Below are positions 50,177-59,186 of a DNA stretch of 59,436 bases, piece after piece (positions within the stretch are counted from its first letter, which is position 1; the number at the start of each line of letters is the position of its first letter). Under the pieces are notes generated by a model. The model saw nothing but the letters and a program-made list of their open reading frames with translations. It was not told the origin of the DNA and searched no databases. The translations under genes and the position numbers were made by a program. The stretch covers positions 1 to 59,436 of the forward strand of contig JASHNR010000036.1 of assembly GCA_030041535.1 (NCBI GenBank), in the 5' to 3' direction. Source of the DNA: Nitrosopumilaceae archaeon. Lineage in GTDB: Archaea > Thermoproteota > Nitrososphaeria > Nitrososphaerales > Nitrosopumilaceae.

Positions 50177-50461
50177 TTACTGTTTTATTTTCTCGATGAA
50201 TCTCTCTATAAGATATTCGTATCTGAATTCATTGAGGAACTCTTCAATAGATCTAATTATATCTGAATATGATTTGTCAAAAACTTCTCTTAAGACAGCA
50301 TTTAGGTACTGTGGATTATCATAACAATCTATTATAGAACACTGATATTTCTCGTGCAACTGACTTTCAACTTTATCAAAGACAGGCTTACCTATCTGCA
50401 AAAGAGTGTGCTCTATGGCCAAACCTACTAACACCTTTTCTATACTGTGGTTGTTGACCAC
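50177..50461 (-). CDS. Small helical protein, possibly conserved in the class
   Basis: A 94-aa helical protein with GTG 50461 as start. It opens SIEKVLVGLAIEHTLLQIGK and continues with KYQCSIIDCYDNPQYLNAVL, ending in a basic-acidic helix (YLIERFIEKIKQ). No DNA-binding or catalytic motif is visible. Small proteins with a similar opening are, from memory, common in Nitrososphaeria, but I cannot name a function. Confidence 0.55.
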   Translation of the reverse strand: MVNNHSIEKVLVGLAIEHTLLQIGKPVFDKVESQLHEKYQCSIIDCYDNPQYLNAVLREVFDKSYSDIIRSIEEFLNEFRYEYLIERFIEKIKQ

Positions 50462-50808
50462 ACTTGTGCTTATTAATAAAATACTAAAAAGCTGTGGAAG
50501 AATATCGCATATTCTGATTCCAAATTGGAATGTTGTATTAAGTCACTGATTATCTTATTCATATAATGTATTACTAGAGCGAACATCTAAATGTGAAATA
50601 ATTTCATTGTATAATTACAAGATCGACTCTGTCTATGAATTGGGCAGATTTGATGGAATCAATGAAAATTATAAGTCAAAACAATTCATTCTTTGATATA
50701 AGATTAAAAATAAAAAGTTTCAAGTATACTTGTTTAACATAACTTTCTCGTATACAATTGAGTTAAAACAAATTTTAATCAAAGCCTATATGAGATTACA
50801 TTTAATAC
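50462..50808. other. Gene-free stretch upstream of the SIMPL gene
   Basis: 347 bp. A 35-codon frame at 50635-50742 (MNWADLMESMKIIS...) is present but too short and weak to call. AT-rich sequence before 50809 (CATTTAATACATG) presumably holds the SIMPL promoter. No RNA structure stands out. Confidence 0.35.
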
Positions 50809-51612
50809 ATGTTAATGACAAATAAAACTACAATAATTCTGGCAGTATTTGCAACAATTGCAATTGGGTCTACAACGATCTCTATTGATATGCAAACCTA
50901 TGGCAATAAAGCATATGCACAACAAGCGCCATATTATTTCCTACCGCAACAGAACACTACCTCTGTGACTGGAACTGCAACCTTGTCAGCCTCTCCAGAT
51001 CTTGTAATCATACAGTTAGGTGTTGACACACAAGCAAAAACAGCGCAAGATGCAATGAGCGAAAACGCTCAAGCAACAAATGCCACAATTACTGCGATAC
51101 AAAATCTTGGCATCACCAACAATGAAACGGGTACTGGCAGCTTTACAATAGATCCAGTCTATAATCAAACTGGTCCCTATTCTCCATATAACGAATACGA
51201 AAATGAGCTTGTCGGATACCAAGTTTCTAATACATTGCTCATCAAAACAACCCAACTAAACCTAACAGGTAGAATACTTGATGCAGCAGTTGGAGCAGGA
51301 GCAAATAGGGTAGACAGTGTATCGTTCTTACTTTCACCGGCAAAACAACAGAGTGTTCAAAACGATCTAATTAGTCAGGCAGTTTTGGATGCACAATCAA
51401 AAGCTGAAAAGGCACTAGCTCCACTTGGTCAGAAAATCGTAGGTGTAAAAACGGTAAACCTATCTGAGTTTAACATGCCTTCGCCAGTTCAAGCCTATGG
51501 TATGACAGCTATGAGTGTTCCTGTACCTAAGATGGCACAAACGCCAATACTTGCATCAAATCAAGACATAACAGCAACGGTCAATGTCATTTTCTTAATT
51601 GGAGCACAGTAA
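50809..51612 (+). CDS. Exported SIMPL (DUF541) domain protein
   Basis: A 267-aa exported protein. The signal peptide (TTIILAVFATIAIGSTTIS) ends near a YAQ site. The rest is a SIMPL/DUF541 domain: VTGTATLSASPDLVIIQLGV, ENAQATNATITAIQNLGITN, YQVSNTLLIKTTQLNLTGRI, then an Ala-rich helix AKAEKALAPLGQKI and TATVNVIFLIGA. Proteins of this family occur across bacteria and archaea; their role outside the membrane (stress-linked in some bacteria) is not settled. Start ATG 50809 or 50815. Confidence 0.85.
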   Translation: MLMTNKTTIILAVFATIAIGSTTISIDMQTYGNKAYAQQAPYYFLPQQNTTSVTGTATLSASPDLVIIQLGVDTQAKTAQDAMSENAQATNATITAIQNLGITNNETGTGSFTIDPVYNQTGPYSPYNEYENELVGYQVSNTLLIKTTQLNLTGRILDAAVGAGANRVDSVSFLLSPAKQQSVQNDLISQAVLDAQSKAEKALAPLGQKIVGVKTVNLSEFNMPSPVQAYGMTAMSVPVPKMAQTPILASNQDITATVNVIFLIGAQ

Positions 51613-51687
51613 CTCCTACTTTTATTTTCATGATGATATCTGATGATATGTAAATATCATATACCGTAATTGCGTAATATTCACGGG

Positions 51688-51915
51688 TTGGAAACTGTCT
51701 ATGTGACAATTAACTGTGAAGTGGGGGTCAGAAAGTTTTGTCATAGACAAATTAAGACCAATAGAATGCGTCAAGGAGGTAACAGGAGTATTTGGTAACT
51801 ATGACATATTAGTCAAGATTTAATCTACAAAAGTTGATGAGTTTAAACAAACCATAACTACAAGAATTTGCGGTCGATAAAATTCGATGCATCACTACAT
51901 TGCTGCGTGCTAACT
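51688..51915 (+). pseudogene. Decayed standalone Lrp/AsnC ligand-binding domain gene
   Basis: From TTG 51688 the frame reads LETVYVTINCEVG, then a shift near 51720-51726 (a run of G) moves to a frame reading SESFVIDKLRPIECVKEVTG and VFGNYDILVKI, closed by TAA. After the stop STKVDEFKQTITTRI continues in the same frame. This is the beta-alpha-beta pattern of the Lrp ligand domain, as in the intact gene at 13755. Frameshift plus internal stop mark it as a pseudogene; a sequencing error could explain one but not both defects. Confidence 0.7.
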
Positions 51916-52019
51916 GAATACGTACACAGATCTTACAAAGACAGTAGTCGCAAGATTTCTAAAACATTATAATTAAAAAAAATAAAAAGATCTTATAAGC
52001 CGCTACGGCATATCTGGAA

Positions 52020-52970
52020 ATGATGGAAATAATGGGAAGAGGAGTAAGGCAAATAATTCAGGAAGCTCCAAGTTATGTGCACATATTTACCAAATTTGCC
52101 GGATACAAGTTATTTAACAAACGAAGTCCAGTATATGGCTCGGCAGATATAATCAATGTATGCAATCTTCATTGTACACATTGTTACTGGTGGCTCAATA
52201 GGAAGGAAAACGAAGAGCTGACTGTAGAGCAATGGAAAAAGGTAATAGATGATAAATTTAAGAAAAACCATGTTTTCATAATTACACTTGTTGGGGGTGA
52301 ACCTACTATGAGGCCAGACGTAATTGAATTATTCATAAAAGAATTTCCAAAAAGAATCTGTATAGTGTCCAATGGGACACTTCCACTGAAGAAATATGCT
52401 AATCTGTATTTCTATTGGATATCAATAGATGGAACAAAAGACATTCATGACAAGATTCGTGGTAACGGAGCATGGGATAAAACAAGAAATAACGTTATTG
52501 ATTACGTAGAAAAAAATGGTAAATTGGCTTACAAAGACATGTGGATTACAATGACTATAAACTCACTCAACTACAAAACTGTAAAATGTGTTGTAGAAGA
52601 ATGGCATAATTATTCAAATAAAATTGGATTTCAATTCCATACTCCATTTATGAAAAATGACCCTTTGTGGTTTCCATTTGGAGACGAAAGAACAAGAGTT
52701 GTTGATGAAATAATAGCGATGAGAGAAAAATATCCCGATTATATCATAAATCCTGACAGTCAACTTGAATTAATGAAAAAGAATTGGGGTGGAAAGGGAA
52801 CAACGCCAGTAGATTGCCCTACGTGGGCTATACTCTCAGTAGACCACCTTGGACGGGAAAAAAGGCCATGCTGTATTGGTAGCGCTGAGGGAAAATCCAT
52901 GAAACCTATTTGTGAAGATTGTGGTCTTGGGTGTTATTCAGTACTAGTCGGATATGGCATGAAAGGATAA
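52020..52970 (+). CDS. Radical SAM protein with SPASM-like cysteine tail
   Basis: A 316-aa radical SAM enzyme. Cys48, Cys52 and Cys55 (CNLHCTHC) bind the 4Fe-4S cluster; GGEPTMRPD is the SAM-binding GGE block. The C-terminus carries six cysteines (PCCIG, CEDCGLGC and one at DCPTW) that may bind an auxiliary cluster as in SPASM/twitch domains. Start ATG 52020, 52023 or 52032. Such proteins modify peptides, lipids or cofactors; no substrate gene is next to it, so the reaction is unknown. Confidence 0.82.
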   Translation: MMEIMGRGVRQIIQEAPSYVHIFTKFAGYKLFNKRSPVYGSADIINVCNLHCTHCYWWLNRKENEELTVEQWKKVIDDKFKKNHVFIITLVGGEPTMRPDVIELFIKEFPKRICIVSNGTLPLKKYANLYFYWISIDGTKDIHDKIRGNGAWDKTRNNVIDYVEKNGKLAYKDMWITMTINSLNYKTVKCVVEEWHNYSNKIGFQFHTPFMKNDPLWFPFGDERTRVVDEIIAMREKYPDYIINPDSQLELMKKNWGGKGTTPVDCPTWAILSVDHLGREKRPCCIGSAEGKSMKPICEDCGLGCYSVLVGYGMKG

Positions 52971-52971
52971 A

Positions 52972-54408
52972 TCAACTCTGCTTTGATTTGAGCAAACTCA
53001 TCTTTGAAAATGACACGACTAGTCCAAATACGGTTGCAAGCACTACAAATGTAGTTAACGGAAACTCTGGCACTGTAGACTGATTAGTTACTATTGCTGA
53101 GCTGTTGGCTGTTGATTGATTGGTTGTCATTGCTGGATTGCTAACTGTGGCTGGAAATTCTGTGGCAGAAAAACTACTTCCATTTAGGTTCTCAAACGCT
53201 ATTGTGATTGATCCTGTGTAATTAGATGGAAATGCGACATTGATGTTGTCTCCATAGCTTGTATCAGTTGTTTTTCCTATCTGGTGATATATCACTCCAT
53301 TTTCTCCTTCAAGTACCGAGAAATCATAAGAAATTGGGCTCACTGTTGTATTCATGGCAAATGGATCTAGAACCTTAAAGTTAAACTGTGTAGTGGAACC
53401 TGCTAGGATCTTTGGGGGGTCCCAACTTAGTGCTATTTTATATTGTGCATTTCTAGTGAACTGTATGATTGGGAAAGCATTATCATTGCTTGGCCTCATA
53501 GCAAAATTCATCACTTGACCAGGATCTTTTTGTTCTGAAAAAAGATTTTGCACATCGGGTTTGTATAAAATGAGATGCACTATTCTATATGCATCCATGG
53601 AATAATCATCTATTGATATAAGCTTGTCAGGTATCTTGATGTTGTTCACATAGGCGTCATATTTTGTTACCACTAGATCTCCAAGAGTTCTTGGAATCCT
53701 GATCTCCTGATGTACTACACTTAGCTGGTTTATGGTCTGCGCTGACCAGTCAAATGGCATGGTGAAATTAACAAATTTTTTGACTGGGTCATATGTGATG
53801 TTCTGTAACCTATCATAATACGCTATGATCTGCATCTGTTGAGTTCCATAACCTGGGTCGTTAATTGTGAGATTGTCATATTCTGGTATCGATATGCCAG
53901 CAGTATACGACTTGCTTACTTGATTATCATATGCACCCATAGTGATAACCTCGATTTTGAATCTATACAGTCCTGCTGTGTTAAAAATTGGGCCTTTTAT
54001 GTCGTAATTTCCACTATCTTGACCGAACAAGTCTGAAAGAAGCCCGCCCTGTTCGTCAAATGTCGTGTTGCCAGATTGTTGTGGATAAAAACTCAAAATA
54101 AAATTTCCGCTATCACTCTTGAATATGTGGCCAAAAACTGCGTTCTGACCCTTGAATGCTGAAATTGCAAGTGTTGCATCCTGAATTGGCTGTTGGGTGT
54201 CTGCATCCATCAGTACGAGATTCAACTGTGTCCCTGCACTAGTGTCGTTAATTAAAAATGGAACAGAACCAATAGACAAAGTAACATTTGTGCTTCCTAT
54301 CAGAGAAGGTGGAAGAATCTCACTAGCTAAACCATCGCCTTGTGCTTTTGAAACAAGGAAAAGGCAAACAGCAATGATGGAAATAACTAGAAAATATGTA
54401 GATCTCAT
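52972..54408 (-). CDS. Large exported protein with PEF-type anchor
   Basis: A 478-aa exported protein. A signal peptide (YFLVISIIAVCLFLVSKAQG) is followed by beta-rich domains with conserved-looking blocks (NLVLMDADTQQPIQDATLAI; FTMPFDWSAQTINQLSVVHQ) and a T/N/S-rich linker, then VPEFPLTTFVVLATVFGLVV and a basic tail, a PEF-CTERM variant lacking the G. The middle is a large extracytoplasmic domain of unknown role. It is convergent with the radical SAM gene (2 bp apart). Confidence 0.7.
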   Translation of the reverse strand: MRSTYFLVISIIAVCLFLVSKAQGDGLASEILPPSLIGSTNVTLSIGSVPFLINDTSAGTQLNLVLMDADTQQPIQDATLAISAFKGQNAVFGHIFKSDSGNFILSFYPQQSGNTTFDEQGGLLSDLFGQDSGNYDIKGPIFNTAGLYRFKIEVITMGAYDNQVSKSYTAGISIPEYDNLTINDPGYGTQQMQIIAYYDRLQNITYDPVKKFVNFTMPFDWSAQTINQLSVVHQEIRIPRTLGDLVVTKYDAYVNNIKIPDKLISIDDYSMDAYRIVHLILYKPDVQNLFSEQKDPGQVMNFAMRPSNDNAFPIIQFTRNAQYKIALSWDPPKILAGSTTQFNFKVLDPFAMNTTVSPISYDFSVLEGENGVIYHQIGKTTDTSYGDNINVAFPSNYTGSITIAFENLNGSSFSATEFPATVSNPAMTTNQSTANSSAIVTNQSTVPEFPLTTFVVLATVFGLVVSFSKMSLLKSKQS

Positions 54409-54524
54409 GACATATACACCCTCTTATCGTATGCATTCATCTGAACTCTAAATAAACGCTGATCTTCGTTCTTGGCTGTCTGCTTTTTAACTCAAATATT
54501 GTGAAAATAATATTTGTGATATTT

Positions 54525-55028
54525 TTAAAGTGATGAGAAAGTGTCGGCAAGACGATCCGCTGAACTTTCAATCAAACTTGGATGATATTTATCAATAATT
54601 TTTTGTAATTTTTCCATGTCTTTAACATAATATCTCTTTTTGAAATTGACAAGTTTACTTTCAATGATGTTGTCTCTTGTTACTTGTGCAAGATAGAGAG
54701 AAACCGTAGCTGGCGATTTTTGTGTCTTCTCAACTAGCTCATTGAATGATAACATTCCATATTGCAATAAAGATGCAAGAATCTGCCTCGGTGTCTCCTG
54801 TCTTAGATTCTTTATCAGTAATGTGTCATCTTCTGATATTCCGGGAGGATAAAATCTAGTCTGGCCAGGACTTCTATCTACTTTTACAGATCCATCTCTT
54901 TCTAGCTTATCTGCATAATATTCTAGAACACCGTTTTTCATTCCAGTCTCTCGCATTATCTCGCGAAACTTTATTCCAGGATTTTTTTCAATAATCTCAA
55001 TTAACTGTGTAACCCTATTCATTTTCAA
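54525..55028 (-). CDS. Transcription regulator with two winged-helix units
   Basis: About 167 aa. Two wHTH units: residues 5-60 (VTQLIEIIEKNPGIKFREIM, GVLEYYADKLERDGSVKV) and 75-130 (RQILASLLQYGMLSFNELVE, SPATVSLYLAQVTRDNIIES), the layout of archaeal two-wHTH proteins that act with a membrane partner. Start is TTG 55028, overlapping the upstream membrane gene by 4 bp, or ATG 55022. The coupling suggests that the four-helix membrane protein upstream controls it. Confidence 0.8.
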   Translation of the reverse strand: MKMNRVTQLIEIIEKNPGIKFREIMRETGMKNGVLEYYADKLERDGSVKVDRSPGQTRFYPPGISEDDTLLIKNLRQETPRQILASLLQYGMLSFNELVEKTQKSPATVSLYLAQVTRDNIIESKLVNFKKRYYVKDMEKLQKIIDKYHPSLIESSADRLADTFSSL

Positions 55029-55417
55029 TCTCTCCTAAATACACTTAGTGCAAACATCAGTAATGTGAAGAACATTATAAGATGAGCTACTTCCGATGAT
55101 GAAAAACTCCAAAAATAATATTTTGATTGCCATGCTGCATCAATTAGATCAAATACCTCCGACAAAATAAAAGTGCCAAACGCAACGGCAGTGAAAAGAA
55201 GTCTGCGGGTCTTGACCTTGTGGTATGCCATTGCCGCTACTATTGTAAGAAAAGAAGCAAAACCTATTCCACTAATATGTAAAAGTATGTGGAAAAGCTC
55301 GTATTGCTGAAATATGTGAGGTAAAATGACAGGAATTGATAACGCAGCAACAAGCGCAAATATTATCACACTTAACAGTGTAGACTTGGTCTCGATCAGA
55401 GTCTGGGGTCTGAACAC
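55025..55417 (-). CDS. Four-helix membrane protein coupled to a wHTH regulator
   Basis: A 130-aa protein with four transmembrane helices (near residues 15-33, 43-63, 73-92 and 108-127), e.g. LLSVIIFALVAALSIPVILP and HILLHISGIGFASFLTIVAA. It contains His residues inside helices 2 and 4 (HILLHISG, SEVAHLIMFF), which might bind heme or a metal, but this is only a possibility. Start is GTG 55417. It overlaps the regulator gene by 4 bp, so both form one unit. Confidence 0.65.
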   Translation of the reverse strand: MFRPQTLIETKSTLLSVIIFALVAALSIPVILPHIFQQYELFHILLHISGIGFASFLTIVAAMAYHKVKTRRLLFTAVAFGTFILSEVFDLIDAAWQSKYYFWSFSSSEVAHLIMFFTLLMFALSVFRRD

Positions 55418-55534
55418 AATGAGAATTGGTCAAAACGAAATTTAAACCAAGTGGTACAGATGACAAACGCCCTTATTGGCCGTGCCTGCAAAGATAGCAT
55501 ATCTGTAAAATGCATTTTTGTTATAAATTTACAA

Positions 55535-58500
55535 TTATTGACTGTAATTTTTCTTTATCTGTCTTGTACTGTTTCTAATATCTAGGACGCTTTTTGAATA
55601 GAAAAAGGCCACCGATATAAGACCACCCGTAATTGCAGGGCCTACTACATCGGCATAACTGAACCAGAGTGGAACACCTAAACTTGTATTTGTCTGCTCT
55701 GCATTTTCAACAAATCCTGGCTTTAGACTTGTAGTGAGGATGCCAAGAGCGTTTGCCCTTTGTTCTGCCAGTATTATGTTCCCTTGAGAATCTGCTGTCA
55801 CCCACTGCGTAAAAGACGACGATGTCGGTATACTAAATTCATTAGTCTGACCAGTTCTTGGATCTATTACTGCAATTTTATCTAGAGTGTGTTGAGCTAA
55901 CCATAGGTCATGGTTTGCATCAAAGGCCATGCCAAATGGTAGGCCATTCTGGTCAGTATTGTATTTTTGAAAAGTTTTGGTTAGAGGATCAAAAGCTGAC
56001 ACTGCCTTACCATCATGTTCTGAGACAAAGACTTTGCCAGTTACCGAATCAAATAAAATGGCAGTGGGAGTTGAAAGAGTACTATTAGTCGGACTATATT
56101 CTGTAATTTTATAATTTTGTGCAGGATCTATATTTGCAATTTTACTAGAATTGCTTTCTGCTATCCATATCTGATTAGTTGATTGGTCTATTGATATACC
56201 AAGAGGTAATGAGTTTGCAGGCAGATTGATTGAATGAAATGTCTTTGCTGACGTATCAAACTCTAAGAGCTGATCAGTTGACGATGAAGTCATCCAGAGG
56301 TTCCCGGAATTGTCTATGGCAAGACCTGATATTGTATCATTACTTGGAACTTTGTATAATTGTTGTTTTCCAGTATCTGGTTCATAATATCCCAAAATTT
56401 TTGATATGGGATCGATGAACCATATGTTGTTATTAAAATCCATTATGGACTCAGTGATGATGTTTGTTCCATTAATTTTGTGTTCAGTATAATGTTTAGA
56501 GTCTAGATCAAATTCCCATAACCTCCCACTTCCAATGGCTGAATCCCCAACCCACACTACGTTTCTTATATTGTCATAAAGAGGATATAATGGCAAAGCC
56601 TTACTATCTGGCATTTTAAATTCTGTGATGTTTGCCTGCATCTGGTCCAAGTTAGGCTTGACGTATAGATCATCAAAAGTTGCAACCGCGTCAAGTGAGC
56701 CTGCCTGTGTGGTTATTCCTTCCACCTGTGCGTCCCAGTGACCCGGTATTGCAAAGGCACCTGTGCTAATGGAGAATACTCCAGGTGATATTTTGCCAGT
56801 GCTGTTGCTGTTGGCTTGTTGTTCGATCGGGTTATATCCTATCACTAATGGGCCTATGCCCTTGTCTACTTGGTTAAGCGTTATCGTTGTATAGTTTATG
56901 TTGTTCAGTGGGTTGCCATTTGAATCAAAAAACGAGAGTGTGACATTGTTCTTTCCAGAATAGAATGGATCAACTGATAAGACAATTTTATCTCCAGTAT
57001 CTGTAAACCTTGTTTCTGTAATGTGGCTCGATGAAGCTAGTGGTGTTGTAAAAGCATAGACGTGCGGAATCTGCTGTTGTTGCTGTACCAGCTCGTCTTG
57101 AAATTGAATCCCGGGAAGTCCCGAGTCTACAAGTAAAGCTATTGAAGCAATTAGAACAAACCCTATTATTGCTTCAATCTTTATGCTTTTGTTAAATTGT
57201 ATGAGGATTGATTTTTTGCCACTGTTGTTGTAGCTAGATCCATTCTGGATAATTGATATGGGAGTGTTGTGTGCAGATGGAGACAAAATAGAAATCGCAT
57301 CTAGTGCCTTTCGATAAATTATGCTTTGATTGAAAGCCCCAATACCAATCATGGCACCAGCTAATGAAAGCTTTACAATGAGTATCTCACCATATATAGA
57401 CGCAAGAGTAAGCGAAAGATTACTTTCAAGCACGTAAAGAAGAGTGGGGCCTGTCATTACAACTATTCCAAGAAGTGCAACAACTATGGTGGAAAACCTT
57501 GGTATTACAAGGGATAAGACGGACACACCAGCACGATAGTCTTGTATCTTCTTGAGTTGTGGCATTACAACAAATGCAAGATATATGACACTGCCTATCC
57601 AAAGAGAAGCTACCACATTGTGGGCAAAATCTAGTATTGGCGGCAATATTTTTCCACTTGCTGCACCATGGCTGATCAAAGTAGTTGTAGCAAGCACCGC
57701 TATGCCAATCCCAAACAATGCGGCAACTTGACTCTTGGGTAACATTGTATTTGATTGCTTTTGCTTGATATATGCAACTAGGGCTATACCAAATAATGCT
57801 GAGGAAAGAACCATTCGTATAATCCACATGTTTCCAAAAGTCGTGTTTATGGCGTCAAGAAATCCTGCATTTATTGAAATTGCTACGGCTGCAATCATTG
57901 CAAAATTTCCTCCCAAAATAACTATTGAGCCAATCAATACGATCTTGGTCATTTTCTTGTCTATCTGGATGCGCGTTGAAACGAACGCATCTTTCAACGC
58001 AGGAATTCTAGAAACTGGTATCCATAACCAGAGGGATGAAAAGGCAGCTCCTACTACAATGATCTGACCTACAAGTGTTGGATATCTTGCTATTGCATTG
58101 GGAATAGATACAATGTCAGAAAAACTGACATTTGTTTTTGCATTTAAGAGATTTTGTGGTACTGGTTCGCCAACTGCAAAGACAAATGCATTGGTAGTTG
58201 TGTGTCCATCTGTAGCGTCAAGAACTTTGGTATACACAGTATAAATTCCATTTGGAATGGGAGGTAAAGTGACAACTGTTTTCTCATGATCAGCGGTGAT
58301 AAAATGCCAGTCGTTGTTATTGACAGCTTTTCCGTTAGAGTCCATGACCTTTATCTGGCTATATCGCATGTCTATGGGATCAACAAAATCTACTTCAACC
58401 TGCGACGGAGGTGTACTCAATGATGTTGCTGGGGCAGGGTTGCTGCCTATAACAAATGCATGGGCATAAGATTTGGGAATGTTTGGAACCACTATTAAAA

Positions 58501-58570
58501 CGGACACAGCCACGAAGACCAGCAAAATAATTTTGATTGTTGATCTTGTTTCTCTCTTTCTTTCTGTCAT
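55535..58570 (-). CDS. CopC-CopD fusion with C-terminal beta-propeller
   Basis: A 1,011-aa membrane protein. Signal peptide, then a CopC-like copper domain (mature start HAFVIGSNPAPATSLSTPP; DPIDMRYSQI; ATDGHTTTNAFVFAVG) with His and Asp ligands. Next comes a CopD-like set of about eight helices (residues 165-420, among them LVGQIIVVGAAFSSLWLWIP), one more helix near 470, a beta domain, and from about 650 a Vgb/NHL-like propeller (NNIWFIDPISKILGYYEPDT, GNLWMTSSSTDQLLEFDTSA and further blades). A last helix and basic tail close it. Copper uptake or delivery to outer copper enzymes is likely; the propeller addition is unusual. Confidence 0.82.
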   Translation of the reverse strand: MTERKRETRSTIKIILLVFVAVSVLIVVPNIPKSYAHAFVIGSNPAPATSLSTPPSQVEVDFVDPIDMRYSQIKVMDSNGKAVNNNDWHFITADHEKTVVTLPPIPNGIYTVYTKVLDATDGHTTTNAFVFAVGEPVPQNLLNAKTNVSFSDIVSIPNAIARYPTLVGQIIVVGAAFSSLWLWIPVSRIPALKDAFVSTRIQIDKKMTKIVLIGSIVILGGNFAMIAAVAISINAGFLDAINTTFGNMWIIRMVLSSALFGIALVAYIKQKQSNTMLPKSQVAALFGIGIAVLATTTLISHGAASGKILPPILDFAHNVVASLWIGSVIYLAFVVMPQLKKIQDYRAGVSVLSLVIPRFSTIVVALLGIVVMTGPTLLYVLESNLSLTLASIYGEILIVKLSLAGAMIGIGAFNQSIIYRKALDAISILSPSAHNTPISIIQNGSSYNNSGKKSILIQFNKSIKIEAIIGFVLIASIALLVDSGLPGIQFQDELVQQQQQIPHVYAFTTPLASSSHITETRFTDTGDKIVLSVDPFYSGKNNVTLSFFDSNGNPLNNINYTTITLNQVDKGIGPLVIGYNPIEQQANSNSTGKISPGVFSISTGAFAIPGHWDAQVEGITTQAGSLDAVATFDDLYVKPNLDQMQANITEFKMPDSKALPLYPLYDNIRNVVWVGDSAIGSGRLWEFDLDSKHYTEHKINGTNIITESIMDFNNNIWFIDPISKILGYYEPDTGKQQLYKVPSNDTISGLAIDNSGNLWMTSSSTDQLLEFDTSAKTFHSINLPANSLPLGISIDQSTNQIWIAESNSSKIANIDPAQNYKITEYSPTNSTLSTPTAILFDSVTGKVFVSEHDGKAVSAFDPLTKTFQKYNTDQNGLPFGMAFDANHDLWLAQHTLDKIAVIDPRTGQTNEFSIPTSSSFTQWVTADSQGNIILAEQRANALGILTTSLKPGFVENAEQTNTSLGVPLWFSYADVVGPAITGGLISVAFFYSKSVLDIRNSTRQIKKNYSQ

Positions 58571-58715
58571 AAATACAATCTATACATTTCATGAACACTT
58601 ATAATTTAATACAATAGTGGTACAATTATAAAATAACAAATAATTTCTTGTTTTGGTTTTGTACCATAATGTATATAAGAAAACGATTTTCATGAATGAT
58701 AGGTAGGAGAGGTAG

Positions 58716-59168
58716 ATGAAATCTAGAAAATTAGTAATACCGGTAATTCTCGTTTTGGCAGCAGTTATCATGGTTCCAATTGCACTTCATCCAGCAGAAG
58801 CACATACAACAAAAGTATTTGGAAATATTGCAGTAAAAATTGGTTGGGTAAACGAACCGCCACTAGTTGGCGATACAAATGCAGTGCAGATATTCATATA
58901 CAACGGAACAAATCCAGACACCTCGCCACCCATTGCAGATACAGGCATGGATAACATGACTGCAATAATCCAGTATGGTGGACAGACCAAGACACTATCC
59001 TTTGATGCAAGTGACGATACCCCTGGAGAATATGATTCTGCAGTAATCCCTACCCAGCCTGGAACTTATAATATGATCATCCAGGGTACAATAGACGGAA
59101 CAACAATTCCATCTACAACATATCCTCTACAAGAAGTTGAAACCAAGGACCAGTACAACTTTCCTTGA
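58716..59168 (+). CDS. Exported protein next to CopCD, copy 1 of a tandem pair
   Basis: A 150-aa exported protein. A signal peptide (LVIPVILVLAAVIMVPIALH) ends in AEAH, leaving a His at or near the mature N-terminus, as in copper-handling proteins. The domain is a single Ig-like beta-sandwich (KVFGNIAVKIGWVNEPPLVG, NAVQIFIYNGTNP, PGTYNMIIQGTIDGT). It is divergent from the CopC-CopD gene. A copper chaperone or copper-binding surface role is likely but unproven. Start is ATG 58716. Confidence 0.72.
   Translation: MKSRKLVIPVILVLAAVIMVPIALHPAEAHTTKVFGNIAVKIGWVNEPPLVGDTNAVQIFIYNGTNPDTSPPIADTGMDNMTAIIQYGGQTKTLSFDASDDTPGEYDSAVIPTQPGTYNMIIQGTIDGTTIPSTTYPLQEVETKDQYNFP
58781..58965 (+). repeat. Identical 185-bp segment shared by the tandem pair (copy in gene 1)
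   Basis: Bases 58781-58965 and 59252-59436 are identical, 471 bp apart; the segments before them (the signal-peptide codons) differ clearly. This pattern is that of a recent duplication with diverged 5' end or of gene conversion. The right limit is unknown because the window ends inside the second copy. Confidence 0.92.
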
Positions 59169-59186
59169 TAATGGAGTGGATGGTCC

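Noticed and set aside
50635-50742. 35-codon frame in the gene-free stretch before the SIMPL gene
   Set aside because: Too short, no motif and AT-rich composition; cannot be told from chance.
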